Assembly: GCF_004138335.1 (NCBI RefSeq)
Contig: NZ_RYFW01000002.1
Location: 167,501 to 231,500, forward strand
DNA: 64,000 bases
From: Peristeroidobacter agariperforans
GTDB taxonomy: Bacteria > Pseudomonadota > Gammaproteobacteria > Steroidobacterales > Steroidobacteraceae
Direction of reading: 5' to 3'
Shown: positions 28,697 to 37,039 of the stretch, piece by piece
Layout: each line of letters begins with the position of its first letter
Numbering within the stretch: position 1 is the first letter of the stretch
Notes under the pieces: generated by a model
The model's database searches: none
Seen by the model: only the letters and a program-made list of their open reading frames with translations
What the model was told of the DNA's origin: nothing
Program-made: the position numbers and the translations under genes

Positions 28697-30715
28697 TCAA
28701 TCGTCGTCGCGAATGATCGCTTCGGCGCGGTCGGTCTTGCCGATGCGGGCCGACTTGGGCGAAACCAGCTCCACGTAGAACGATTCGTCGTCTTCCTTGC
28801 GCAGATCGTTGCGTAACGGCACATAGATCGCGCGTTGCGCCTGGCCGTCCGCGAACGACACGGTGCCCGTTGCATCCGAGGCGAAATCGATGCCCGCATC
28901 CGCCGTGCCGCTGATCGTTTTCCAGCTGACACTCACGCGACCTGACAAAGGTTGCGAGCGTTTGATCAGGAAGACGGCCGCCACCGAGCTCTCGCTGGTA
29001 ACGACGCTCGAGGATTCGAATGAGATCTCGCTCATCGGCGCCGCTGCCGGCCTCGGTTTGTTGGCGACAGCGGGAGCTGCGACGCTCGGAGCGGCGGCGG
29101 TCGTTGCAGCAGTCTCATCCTTTGACTCGGCGGCCGCAGCCGGAGCGGATGTCGCTGCTTCGACCTCAGGCTGCTTGGCCACGTCTGGAAGTGGCGCAGC
29201 CGGTAACGACGTCGTCGCGGGCAGGAGTGACGGCGCCGGCTTGTCGTCGGTTCCGTTGTGGCGCTGGAACGCGAAGTACGTGACCAGCAACGCGCAAGCG
29301 ACGAAGGCGAAGAAACCCCAACTGCGTTGCTTTGGCATCAAATCGGCGGGTAAATCGGCGGGCACGAGTTCCTCTGGATCGGCGTGGACGGGCATCGGTG
29401 CAGAATCGACCGGCTGCTCCGGATTCAATCGCGTCAGCAGATCCTCCACGCTGGTGGGGCGCGCTTCGCGCTTCCAAGACAGAGCTGAGAGCAATGAGAG
29501 CCATTGCGAGGTCGAGAGGTTCCATGCGCGCGGAGGAATCTTGCCTTCTTCACGAGCCTGCAACGAAGACTGCCGCCCGAACGGGTGCTGGCCGGTAAGG
29601 AGCTCGTACGCCACGCAAGCAAAACTGAACACGTCATCGCGTCGATCGGGCGTGCTGCCGCCGAGCACCTCGGGGCTCGCATAAGTCGGCGTGCCCGCCG
29701 GAATACGCGAGTCGTTGGCGGTCGGGCCGGCGGCGGTGCCGAAGTCCACGATGCGCACGCCTTCCTCCGGCGTGATGAAAACGTTGCCGGGCTTGAAGTC
29801 GCCATGCACGACGTTCTGGCTGTGTGCATAACTGAGGGCTGCGGCGGACTTGCGCAGGATCTTGTAGGCAAGCGACACGGGCACCATGGTCCAATCGCGC
29901 AGCAGCTCCGAGAGCAGCTTGCCCTGGACCAATTCCATGGTCATGAAGCAATGGCCTTCGTCCTCGTGTAAATCGAACACGCGCACGATGCTCGGATGAG
30001 ACAGCAGCCTGGCGTGCTCGAACTCATGTTTGAGGCGCTTTGCCGCGCGCTCCGGATCGCCGAGCTCGGGGCGCGGCGTTTTGACCGCGACTTGCACGTT
30101 GGGCGCCGTGCCTTTGCCGGACAGCATGTCGCGCGCACGGAAGACGATGGCGGTGCCGCCGCAGCCGATGACTTGCTCGAGCAGGTAGCGATCGCAGAGC
30201 ACCTTGCCCGGGGCCAGCGCCGGCCGCCGTGGCTCGCTCGCTTTCGGCGCCTCGATCTTGCGAGGCGCGGCGGTTACCGCTGTCTTCGCAGTCTGCTGAA
30301 ACACATCGTCCGTCACATCGGCGGGGCGGGGCGAGGGTTTGCTCTGGACGACCGGGGCCGTGGCTCGCACCGGCACGTCGACGGTGATCGGTCTCGGAGC
30401 CATGGCTCGCACCGGCACGTCGACGGTAATCGGGCTCGAAGCCGGTGGCGCCGACACAAATGGCTCTCGACGCCCCTTTGGGAGGGGCGCGGGATCTTCG
30501 ACTTTGGGCGCGACTGTCGGCGCTGGGGTCGCCACGATCGGGGCCTGCGCATCGTCGCGAACGATGTCAGCGGTGGCAGGCTCCAGATCCGCCGTAAATT
30601 CTTCGTGCACGTCGGCGGTCGTGTCGCCATCGGCGCCCGGTGGCCGCTGAAAAGCTCGCCGGTGGCGCAGACGACGCGAATGCAATGAGTGAAAGTTCGC
30701 TGACATAGTGCTCAA
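28697..30715 (-). CDS. membrane Ser/Thr protein kinase with a C-terminal Calx-beta domain
   Basis: The 672-aa product has a disordered N-terminal part (1-170), a Hanks-type kinase domain (about 177-430), one membrane helix (466-483) and a C-terminal Calx-beta domain (about 568-672). Kinase motifs are the Gly loop IGCGGTAIVF, Lys212 in VAVK, HGDFKPGN (Asp306, Lys308, Asn311) and DFG (Asp324). The usual HRD arginine is Gly, so activation may not need loop phosphorylation. Calx-beta domains bind calcium and would lie in the periplasm here. It is the last gene of a three-gene operon with glpD-like and epimerase genes and is coupled by ATGA. It may regulate EPS synthesis from an external signal (inference). 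Confidence 0.87.
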   Translation of the reverse strand: MSTMSANFHSLHSRRLRHRRAFQRPPGADGDTTADVHEEFTADLEPATADIVRDDAQAPIVATPAPTVAPKVEDPAPLPKGRREPFVSAPPASSPITVDVPVRAMAPRPITVDVPVRATAPVVQSKPSPRPADVTDDVFQQTAKTAVTAAPRKIEAPKASEPRRPALAPGKVLCDRYLLEQVIGCGGTAIVFRARDMLSGKGTAPNVQVAVKTPRPELGDPERAAKRLKHEFEHARLLSHPSIVRVFDLHEDEGHCFMTMELVQGKLLSELLRDWTMVPVSLAYKILRKSAAALSYAHSQNVVHGDFKPGNVFITPEEGVRIVDFGTAAGPTANDSRIPAGTPTYASPEVLGGSTPDRRDDVFSFACVAYELLTGQHPFGRQSSLQAREEGKIPPRAWNLSTSQWLSLLSALSWKREARPTSVEDLLTRLNPEQPVDSAPMPVHADPEELVPADLPADLMPKQRSWGFFAFVACALLVTYFAFQRHNGTDDKPAPSLLPATTSLPAAPLPDVAKQPEVEAATSAPAAAAESKDETAATTAAAPSVAAPAVANKPRPAAAPMSEISFESSSVVTSESSVAAVFLIKRSQPLSGRVSVSWKTISGTADAGIDFASDATGTVSFADGQAQRAIYVPLRNDLRKEDDESFYVELVSPKSARIGKTDRAEAIIRDDD
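30361..30432 (-). repeat. tandem 42-bp repeat in the kinase linker
   Basis: A 30-base sequence beginning TGGCTCGCACCGGCACGTCG at 30361 recurs at 30403 with one change. The period of 42 bp encodes 14 residues, seen in the protein as ITVDVPVRAMAPRP and ITVDVPVRATAP. It lies in the disordered region before the kinase domain and could vary in copy number. Confidence 0.85.
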
Positions 30716-31770
30716 GCCGATTGTCTATCGGCGACCTCCGTGACGGCGGGGCGCGGCAACAAGCCACGCGCCCGGTACCAGTTGACGGTGTCGGCCGCTC
30801 CAGTGCGGAAATCGATTGCCGGTTGGAAACCAAGCAATGACTGTGCCCGGGTCGTGGAAAATACGAAAGACTTGCGAAAGAAATCCAGTCGTCGACTGTG
30901 CAGCGGTGGCGCAATGTGCAGTGGCGGCAACGTGGTCTCCATCACGCCAGCCGCGGCGACGAACGGCCACATCGGCACTTTGAGCCGCGGCGGCTTGCGC
31001 TCCAGCACGCCGGCGATCTGTCGCACCATCTCGTGCGTGGTCATGATTTCTTTGCCAGCGAACACGAACTTCTCGCCGACCGCTTTCGCATCCCTCGCGG
31101 CCAACAGCAGGCCGCGCGTCAGATCGTCGACGTGAATGCACTGCCGCCGGTTGTTGCCGCTGCCGATCATGACGAAGTGACCGCGCGCGATGCTTCGGAA
31201 CAGCTTGAGCAGCCGTCGATCGCCGGGGCCGTAGGTCTCGGCGATGCGGACGATGCAGGTTTCGAAATGCTCGCCAAACGATTGCACGATGCCTTCGGCC
31301 TCGGCTTTGGTGATCGAGTAGACATTCGCCGGACGCAACGGACTGTCTTCGTCCAGCAACGATTCGCTTGCCTCGCCGTAAACGCCTATGGTGCTGCCAT
31401 AGACGAAGCGGCGGACGCCATGGGCGCGACAAGCGCCCAACAACGTCTGCACGGCATCCACGTTGACGGCGCGAAAATAGCTCTCGGGCATCTCCGCCTC
31501 GTGTTGAGCGGCGGCCAGGTGAATCACTGTATCGCGCCCTTGCAGCAGCCGATCGACCAATGCCCGGTCCTGCAGCACACCGGCTTCGACGCGGACGCCG
31601 GCGGCACGCAACTCGAGCAGCCGCTCGCTCTCTATATGTAGCTCGGCACGGCCAGTGGCCAGGACATCGAGGCCGAGTTGATGGGCGCGTAACGCGAGTC
31701 GCGAGCCGATGAAACCCGTGGCTCCTGTTACGAGCAGTTTCTGGGGAGATGAAGTCGGGAATGAAGTCAT
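30712..31770 (-). CDS. NAD-dependent epimerase/dehydratase
   Basis: The 352-aa product is an extended short-chain dehydrogenase. The Rossmann motif is VTGATGFIGSRLALRA. The catalytic tyrosine and lysine are in YSITKAEAEG, and the serine-bearing segment is VYGSTIGVYGE. Such proteins epimerise, dehydrate or reduce nucleotide sugars or related substrates. The start ATG overlaps the glpD-like stop and its own stop overlaps the kinase start, both as ATGA, giving a tight operon. A longer reading upstream lies inside the glpD-like gene and is rejected. Confidence 0.88.
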   Translation of the reverse strand: MTSFPTSSPQKLLVTGATGFIGSRLALRAHQLGLDVLATGRAELHIESERLLELRAAGVRVEAGVLQDRALVDRLLQGRDTVIHLAAAQHEAEMPESYFRAVNVDAVQTLLGACRAHGVRRFVYGSTIGVYGEASESLLDEDSPLRPANVYSITKAEAEGIVQSFGEHFETCIVRIAETYGPGDRRLLKLFRSIARGHFVMIGSGNNRRQCIHVDDLTRGLLLAARDAKAVGEKFVFAGKEIMTTHEMVRQIAGVLERKPPRLKVPMWPFVAAAGVMETTLPPLHIAPPLHSRRLDFFRKSFVFSTTRAQSLLGFQPAIDFRTGAADTVNWYRARGLLPRPAVTEVADRQSA

Positions 31771-33554
31771 GCAGTCGCTCTTACCGTGGTTTCTGCAAGC
31801 ATCGCGCCACGACTCGGTGATGCCGCACTGGCGTCGCCAGTCGCTCGAGGCGCCGTTGGATCTGATGCAGCCGTCGAGCTGGAATCGTGCGCTAAATGCC
31901 GTTGCAGAGTGTGTTCCGTCGTGGCGATCTCCCGATGCAAACGCTCGGCTGACCACGACAACAGCCGGCCCATCTCAGCCGCGGTGGCGTGCAATGCTGC
32001 CGGGCCTGGGTGCGAGCCGGCGCCAAGATCTGTACGGCGCATAACGACGTCGTCCAGGTGCACGGCCATTTCATGGCTCACCGCGTAACGGACTTCGGCG
32101 GTGAGCGTGCTGGCGCCAGGGATGTTCACGACCGCGGCGCTGCTGCCTTCGTCGAGCACAGCGCGATACTGCGTGCCGTGATTGCGCACCAGCCCTTGCA
32201 TGCTCTCCATGGCGACGCCCGGCGGCAATGAGCCACAGGCATCGCTTTCGAAGCGGGCGAAATTTTCGATCTCACCGCCCGGCAGCGGAATCCGATCGCT
32301 GGCCGGGGCAGGGGGCGCGTGTTCCGCTTGTTTCAACAGCAGATCCAGCGCCCGCGCCGCATCGACTCGAGCCATCGTGAAGCGGATGCCGACCAGGCTC
32401 ACGAGCCCTTGGACTTTATGAGTATGGCGGTGATCGACCAGTCGCGACTCCTTGCCGAAGCTCAGCTCGGTGGCCGTCGCGGTTTCGCCGAAAGGTACCA
32501 GCCCACAATGCGCGAAGCTCACTTCGTCAGGCCTCAATTGCAGCGTCGGATACACCGAGTTGATCTCCGCCATCCATTCCTCGATCTCTTCCGGCTGTAC
32601 GCAGGCGAGATCCGGAGACTCGGGAAATAACTTGTGCCAGACGCCGATCAGAGTCTTGTCGCGCCAGGGCGCGGCGAACAGATGACGGGTCTGACGGCCG
32701 AGCAACGCGTCCTTGTCGCGGCTCAAGCCTTGGATAGCGATACCGTGCGAGGATGTGGGGGCGCGCTTCACGATGAAATAAGCATCGCGGGAAAACGGCA
32801 GCCGCCGCGGCGCGCCGAAATGCTCGGCATCGTTTTGCAGGTAGTCGGCCCAGGGGCCTGCAGCGTTCAACGTCAGGCGGGCGCGCACGTCGAACTCATC
32901 GCCGGTGAGCTGGTCGCGAACCCTGACGCCCCGCACAGTGTTGCCAGACCACAGAAAGCGAGTGGCCTCGGCGTAATTGCAAACATCCGCGCCTGCCGCG
33001 TGCGCGCCTTTGACGAAGGCGAGCACCAGCCGCGCCGCGTTATACATCTGGCCGTCTTCGAACACGACCGCCCCGCTCAGCTCCGGCGTTTGCAAATGAG
33101 GAAACATCTGCAAGATCTCATTGCGCGACATCAGCCGGGTATTGCCGATCATACGCGTGGGATCGCGAATCTCGCGATTGCGGTCGAACGTGAGCGCGTC
33201 GTATACGCGGGCTCCGGTTCCCAGAAAAGCCTTGCCGCTGCGACCGTGCCCATAAGTGGGAATGGCGATGGGCAGGGGGCTCACCAGATGCGGAGCGATT
33301 CGCAACAGCGCCGATCTCTCCCGGCACGAAGCTCGCAGGCGAGGAATGTCTGCGTGCTGCAAGTAGCGAATCCCGCCGTGGACCATCTTGAAACATTCGG
33401 CCGAGGCGCCGGCGCCGAAATCATTGCGCTCCAACAGCACGGTTCGAAGTCCGCGCAAGGCGGCATCGCGCGCGGCGGCAGCACCGAAGGCGCCGCCACC
33501 GATGATCAGCAAGTCATATTCCCGTTCTGCCAGGGCCGCTGTTGTACGTTGCAT
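31767..33554 (-). CDS. glpD: FAD-dependent glycerol-3-phosphate dehydrogenase-like protein
   Basis: The 595-aa product has an FAD-binding N-terminus (YDLLIIGGGAFGAAAARDAA), the GlpD signature GASAECFKMVHGGIRYLQ and a C-terminal helical domain with the conserved EVRYAVSHEMAVHLDDVVMRRTDLG. GlpD oxidises glycerol-3-phosphate to dihydroxyacetone phosphate and passes electrons to quinone. Its place at the head of an operon with an epimerase and a receptor-like kinase inside an EPS locus is unusual, so a different phosphorylated substrate is possible. I chose ATG at 33554 (MQRTTAALAEREYD), because upstream sequence is not GlpD-like. Confidence 0.85.
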   Translation of the reverse strand: MQRTTAALAEREYDLLIIGGGAFGAAAARDAALRGLRTVLLERNDFGAGASAECFKMVHGGIRYLQHADIPRLRASCRERSALLRIAPHLVSPLPIAIPTYGHGRSGKAFLGTGARVYDALTFDRNREIRDPTRMIGNTRLMSRNEILQMFPHLQTPELSGAVVFEDGQMYNAARLVLAFVKGAHAAGADVCNYAEATRFLWSGNTVRGVRVRDQLTGDEFDVRARLTLNAAGPWADYLQNDAEHFGAPRRLPFSRDAYFIVKRAPTSSHGIAIQGLSRDKDALLGRQTRHLFAAPWRDKTLIGVWHKLFPESPDLACVQPEEIEEWMAEINSVYPTLQLRPDEVSFAHCGLVPFGETATATELSFGKESRLVDHRHTHKVQGLVSLVGIRFTMARVDAARALDLLLKQAEHAPPAPASDRIPLPGGEIENFARFESDACGSLPPGVAMESMQGLVRNHGTQYRAVLDEGSSAAVVNIPGASTLTAEVRYAVSHEMAVHLDDVVMRRTDLGAGSHPGPAALHATAAEMGRLLSWSAERLHREIATTEHTLQRHLAHDSSSTAASDPTAPRATGDASAASPSRGAMLAETTVRATA

Positions 33555-33900
33555 TCGCCGTCTACTCGAGGTGTTCAAGCCCAACGCTTCCAATGCACTT
33601 TCAGTGCCCGGCCCGCAGGGAATTTTTGGGCAGACCGCGGCGCCCGTTGCGGATGTGGCGTAAGGCCCGCTTGCGAGGGCGGCTACTGTCGGCGATCCGC
33701 CGCAGGGAATCGGCCTACGGTAGCCCAAGACAACTGGGCCGGGCTTCAGGGGTTTGCCGATGTAATGGTTGCAACGGGCCTTGTAACTTTTCTCCCGAGT
33801 TGCAAAGCGGCTCGTCCTTTTCATGTGCAAGAAATGCTTGGTGGCAGGCGGGGTTGACCCGGGCACGGCCGCTGAAACTCTTAATGGAGTAACGACGTTA
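33555..33900. other. intergenic region with a possible structured leader
   Basis: This divergent region is 346 bases long and carries the promoters of the glpD-like operon and the lyase gene. Bases 33785-33870 can fold: CAAG/CTTG with loop AAATG at 33829-33841, and GGT/ACC pairs around GCAGGCGGGGT. The elements GCAAAGC (33804) and GGCGGGGTTGACC (33849) look superficially like parts of a class I cyclic-di-GMP riboswitch. The 5' half does not match convincingly. No further gene was seen. Confidence 0.3.
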
Positions 33901-35286
33901 ATGACTGCGAAGAATCCCGTCATGAAGCCACTGATTCGCCGACTCGCCGCCGCCGTGGCGCTCGCCTGCGGTTTGGCGCCGCTTGCCAATGCTGTGCCGG
34001 TGCTGCCTGGCGCCATCGGTCACGGCATCACCACGCCCGCCGGTCGCGGCGGGAAGGTCATTCGTGTGACCAACACGAACGCCGACGGCTCAGGTTCGCT
34101 GAAGGCCTGCGTCGACGCCAGCGGCCCGCGCGTCTGCGTGTTCGAGGTCTCCGGCACGATTACCTTGCCGGACGATCTCACTTTCCGTAATCGCTATATC
34201 ACCGTTGCCGGTCAGACGGCGCCGTCGCCGGGCATCACCCTGCGTGGCGCGGGGGTGCTGGTCAAGACTTCCGATGTGCTGATCCAGCACATTCGCGTGC
34301 GCCCGGGCGATTCCGCCAGCGGCGAGCCGCCGACCAATCGCGACGCATTGAAGATCGAAGCCCCCTCGACCGCGCCGATCAGCAACGTGGTGATCGATCA
34401 CTGCACCTTCACCTGGTCGGTGGATGAGATCGCCAGCGCCTGGCAGTACTGGAACAACATCAGCCTGCTCAACAACATTTTTGCCGAGCCGCTGCACGAC
34501 TCGATTCACCCCGAGGGCAAGCACGGCTTCGGCGTGCTGATCGGACCGGTCGATGGCAATGCCACGCTGGCGGGCAACCTGTTTGCGAACATGCAGTCGC
34601 GTAATCCGATGACTGCCGCCGGGCGTGTGGCGATCGTGAACAACCTGGTTTACAACTGGGGTAACACCGCCATCGATCTGCAAAGCCGCGGTCTGGTCAC
34701 GCAGAACTCGGTCGTCGGCAACGCGTTCGTTCGCGGGCCGGATACGACCGGCAGCTACGCTCCGATCGGTCTGCGCGCCGATTCGACCACGCTCCGGCCG
34801 GGCGCCAAAGTGTTCCTGTCCGATAACACCGGTGCGGGCGCTACCTCGGATGCCTGGTCACTGGCCGGATCCATTTACGGCACGCTGACGCTGGCGAACT
34901 TCAAATCCAGCTCGCCGCTCGCCTGGCCGGCCAGCATGACGACGCTGCCGACTTCGCAGAACGTCGTGCGTGAGCACGTGCTGAAGTATTCAGGCGCTCG
35001 TCCGGCCGATCGCGATGCTGTCGATGCACGCATTATTTCTCAGACGCGTGCCGGCACTGGCCGAATCATCAATTGTGTCGCTGCGAACGGCACTGCGCGC
35101 TGCGAGCGCAATGGTGGCGGTTACCCGAGTCTGGCCGTGAACCGTCGGGCACTGTCGTTGCCGGCAAATCCGAACGAGGTCACTGCGAGCGGCTATACGA
35201 ATCTCGAGCTGTGGCTGCACCGCATGGCAGCGCAGGTCGAGGGGCGCGCACCCAGCGCTCCGGAAGCGCCGATGTTGAATCGGTAA
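33901..35286 (+). CDS. secreted pectate-lyase-like beta-helix protein
   Basis: The 461-aa product has a signal peptide (about residues 8-32, ending ANAVP). It then has a right-handed beta-helix typical of pectate lyase family proteins: GHGITTPAGRGGKVIRVTN, VFEVSGTITLPDDL, VIDHCTFTWSVDE and NNLVYNWGN. Asp and Asn residues in VIDHC and SVDE fit the calcium region of polysaccharide lyases of the PL1 type. It is exported and could trim or release the EPS or help turnover. The start is ATG at 33901, with ATG at 33922 as an alternative. A hairpin follows its stop. Confidence 0.82.
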   Translation: MTAKNPVMKPLIRRLAAAVALACGLAPLANAVPVLPGAIGHGITTPAGRGGKVIRVTNTNADGSGSLKACVDASGPRVCVFEVSGTITLPDDLTFRNRYITVAGQTAPSPGITLRGAGVLVKTSDVLIQHIRVRPGDSASGEPPTNRDALKIEAPSTAPISNVVIDHCTFTWSVDEIASAWQYWNNISLLNNIFAEPLHDSIHPEGKHGFGVLIGPVDGNATLAGNLFANMQSRNPMTAAGRVAIVNNLVYNWGNTAIDLQSRGLVTQNSVVGNAFVRGPDTTGSYAPIGLRADSTTLRPGAKVFLSDNTGAGATSDAWSLAGSIYGTLTLANFKSSSPLAWPASMTTLPTSQNVVREHVLKYSGARPADRDAVDARIISQTRAGTGRIINCVAANGTARCERNGGGYPSLAVNRRALSLPANPNEVTASGYTNLELWLHRMAAQVEGRAPSAPEAPMLNR

Positions 35287-35318
35287 CTTCTACAACCATA
35301 AGTTTGTAATTTCGGTGA

Positions 35319-35339
35319 GCCCACTGGATCGCAGTGGGC
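35319..35339 (+). terminator. hairpin after the lyase gene
   Basis: A 7-bp stem (GCCCACT / AGTGGGC) with a 7-base loop lies 33 bases after the stop codon. No T-run follows, so termination strength is doubtful. Confidence 0.4.
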
Positions 35340-35403
35340 GCTGCGGATAGCTCGGCTCAGCAACGACGCGGGGTTGGCTCGAATTCCGCATCCGCGCATT
35401 CGT

Positions 35404-35417
35404 GGTACGTATCTTGC
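35404..35417 (+). promoter_or_regulatory. sigma-54 promoter (-24/-12) of the main EPS operon
   Basis: GTGGTACGTATCTTGCTAT matches the consensus TGGCACG-N4-TTGCW with one difference (C to T) in the -24 core. GG and GC are 10 bases apart. The predicted start is near 35429, some 50 bases before the ATG at 35481. A weaker GG-N10-GC (TGGCTCG-AATT-CCGC) lies just upstream, near 35375. Confidence 0.78.
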
Positions 35418-35480
35418 TATTACATATCGATAGGTCCAACCGACCCGTCGATTGTTCTCAAGAGTTCGTGGATCCATTGA

Positions 35481-37013
35481 ATGAGCGCAGTTCCCGACAG
35501 CGCGGTCCGAAGCACAGTAAAGCTGACGGGCGCGCCGCAGCCGCGGCTGTCACAAGTAAAGCTTCCCGACACTTCCGTCCCTCAGCAGATCGCGGCCTAC
35601 GACATCACGCCGCCGCTGCTGTTCAAGCGTCAGTCGGCACTGGCGGCCATTTATTTCTCGCTGCGCGCGACCGCGCCAGCGGCCGTATCGATTCTCACCT
35701 TGTACGTGCTGGCCGAGTTGACCGGCACCGCATCCACTAACTCTTTCGATGCGGTGACGATCATCGTCACCATTCTTTCCATCACGTTGCTGCAATCGCC
35801 GCGCACGCCGGCTGCAGAGTTGATCGCGCCCCGCATGGTGGTGTCGCGCGGTTTGCTGATCCGGTGGTCGGTGTTGCTCCTGGCATTGCTGGCGATCGGT
35901 TTGATCATCGGTTACCCGCGCGCGTATTCGACGCCCGCCATACTGATATGGGCAGTGGCGACGCCCGCACTACTGATTCCCAGCATGTTGTTGCTGGACG
36001 AAATCGCACGGCGCGTGCTGTGCCGGCCGAGCAACGGGCGCAAGGCGGTGTTCGTTGGCTATAACAACACCAGTCAGCAACTGGCCCAACGTTTCTCTCA
36101 ACACGCCGAGCTGTGCATGCGCGTGCAGGGCTTCTTCGATGACCGCAGCGCGCAGCGGCTCGAGGCGACGGATGGTCACAAGCTGCTCGGCCCGTTGTCG
36201 CAACTGCCCGAGTACATCAAGAAGAACGACATCGACGTAATCTTCATCTCGTTACCGCTGCGTCACATCCGGCGCGTGCAGGATTTGCTGGACAAGCTCG
36301 GCGACACGACCGCTTCGCTTTATTACTTGCCCGATGTGCTGGTGTCCGATCAATTCCAGGCCCGCACCGGCGAAATCCTGGGGGTGCCGGTCATCGCCAT
36401 GCGCGAAAGCCCGTTCTATGGCTATCGTGGCGCGGCCAAGCGATTGATGGATCTGTGCATCGCCTCGACGGTGCTGATCGCCATTGCGCCGTTTCTGCTG
36501 GCGATCGCCGCCGCGATCAAGCTGACCAGCAAGGGCCCGGTACTGTTCCGGCAACGCCGCTACGGCTTGGACGGCCGCGAAATCGTGATCTACAAGTTTC
36601 GCACCATGACCGTCACCGAGGATACCGGCTGGCTGGATCAAGCCAGTCGCGACGACGAGCGCGTCACCGCGCTCGGGCGCTTCCTGCGCCGTGGCTCGAT
36701 CGACGAACTGCCGCAGCTCATCAACGTAATACAGGGCCGGATGAGTCTGGTGGGCCCGCGCCCGCACGCTGTCGGACACAACGAGGAATATCGACGGCTG
36801 ATCAAGGGCTATATGGTGCGGCACAAAGTGCCGCCGGGCATCACCGGGCTGGCGCAAATCAGCGGCTTCCGAGGCCCGACGCCACGCCTGCAGGACATGC
36901 AAGGCCGAGTGCATTGCGACCTGGAGTACCTGCGCAACTGGTCGCTGTGGCTGGATTTGAAGATCCTGGTGCTCACCGTGCCGAAACTATTCAAGACCGA
37001 CAAGGCTTACTAG
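35481..37013 (+). CDS. undecaprenyl-phosphate sugar phosphotransferase (WcaJ/WbaP type)
   Basis: The 510-aa product starts EPS assembly by moving a sugar-1-phosphate, often glucose, to undecaprenyl phosphate. It has N-terminal membrane helices (residues about 55-170) and a middle nucleotide-binding-like domain (AVFVGYNNTSQQLA). The C-terminal PGT catalytic domain has KRLMDLCIASTVLIAIAP, VLFRQRRYGLDGREIVIYKF, GSIDELPQLINV and MSLVGPRPHAVGHNEEY. The DE pair (SIDELPQ) is the expected catalytic site. It begins a forward run of about 15 kb of assembly genes under a sigma-54 element. Confidence 0.93.
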   Translation: MSAVPDSAVRSTVKLTGAPQPRLSQVKLPDTSVPQQIAAYDITPPLLFKRQSALAAIYFSLRATAPAAVSILTLYVLAELTGTASTNSFDAVTIIVTILSITLLQSPRTPAAELIAPRMVVSRGLLIRWSVLLLALLAIGLIIGYPRAYSTPAILIWAVATPALLIPSMLLLDEIARRVLCRPSNGRKAVFVGYNNTSQQLAQRFSQHAELCMRVQGFFDDRSAQRLEATDGHKLLGPLSQLPEYIKKNDIDVIFISLPLRHIRRVQDLLDKLGDTTASLYYLPDVLVSDQFQARTGEILGVPVIAMRESPFYGYRGAAKRLMDLCIASTVLIAIAPFLLAIAAAIKLTSKGPVLFRQRRYGLDGREIVIYKFRTMTVTEDTGWLDQASRDDERVTALGRFLRRGSIDELPQLINVIQGRMSLVGPRPHAVGHNEEYRRLIKGYMVRHKVPPGITGLAQISGFRGPTPRLQDMQGRVHCDLEYLRNWSLWLDLKILVLTVPKLFKTDKAY

Positions 37014-37039
37014 GACAATTACTAAACAAGGGGTCGTGC

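Noticed and set aside
36455-37039. An in-frame extension of the GT39-like gene upstream of 37040
   Set aside because: It overlaps the phosphoglycosyl transferase gene, whose frame is clear, and the ATG at 37040 has a good ribosome site.
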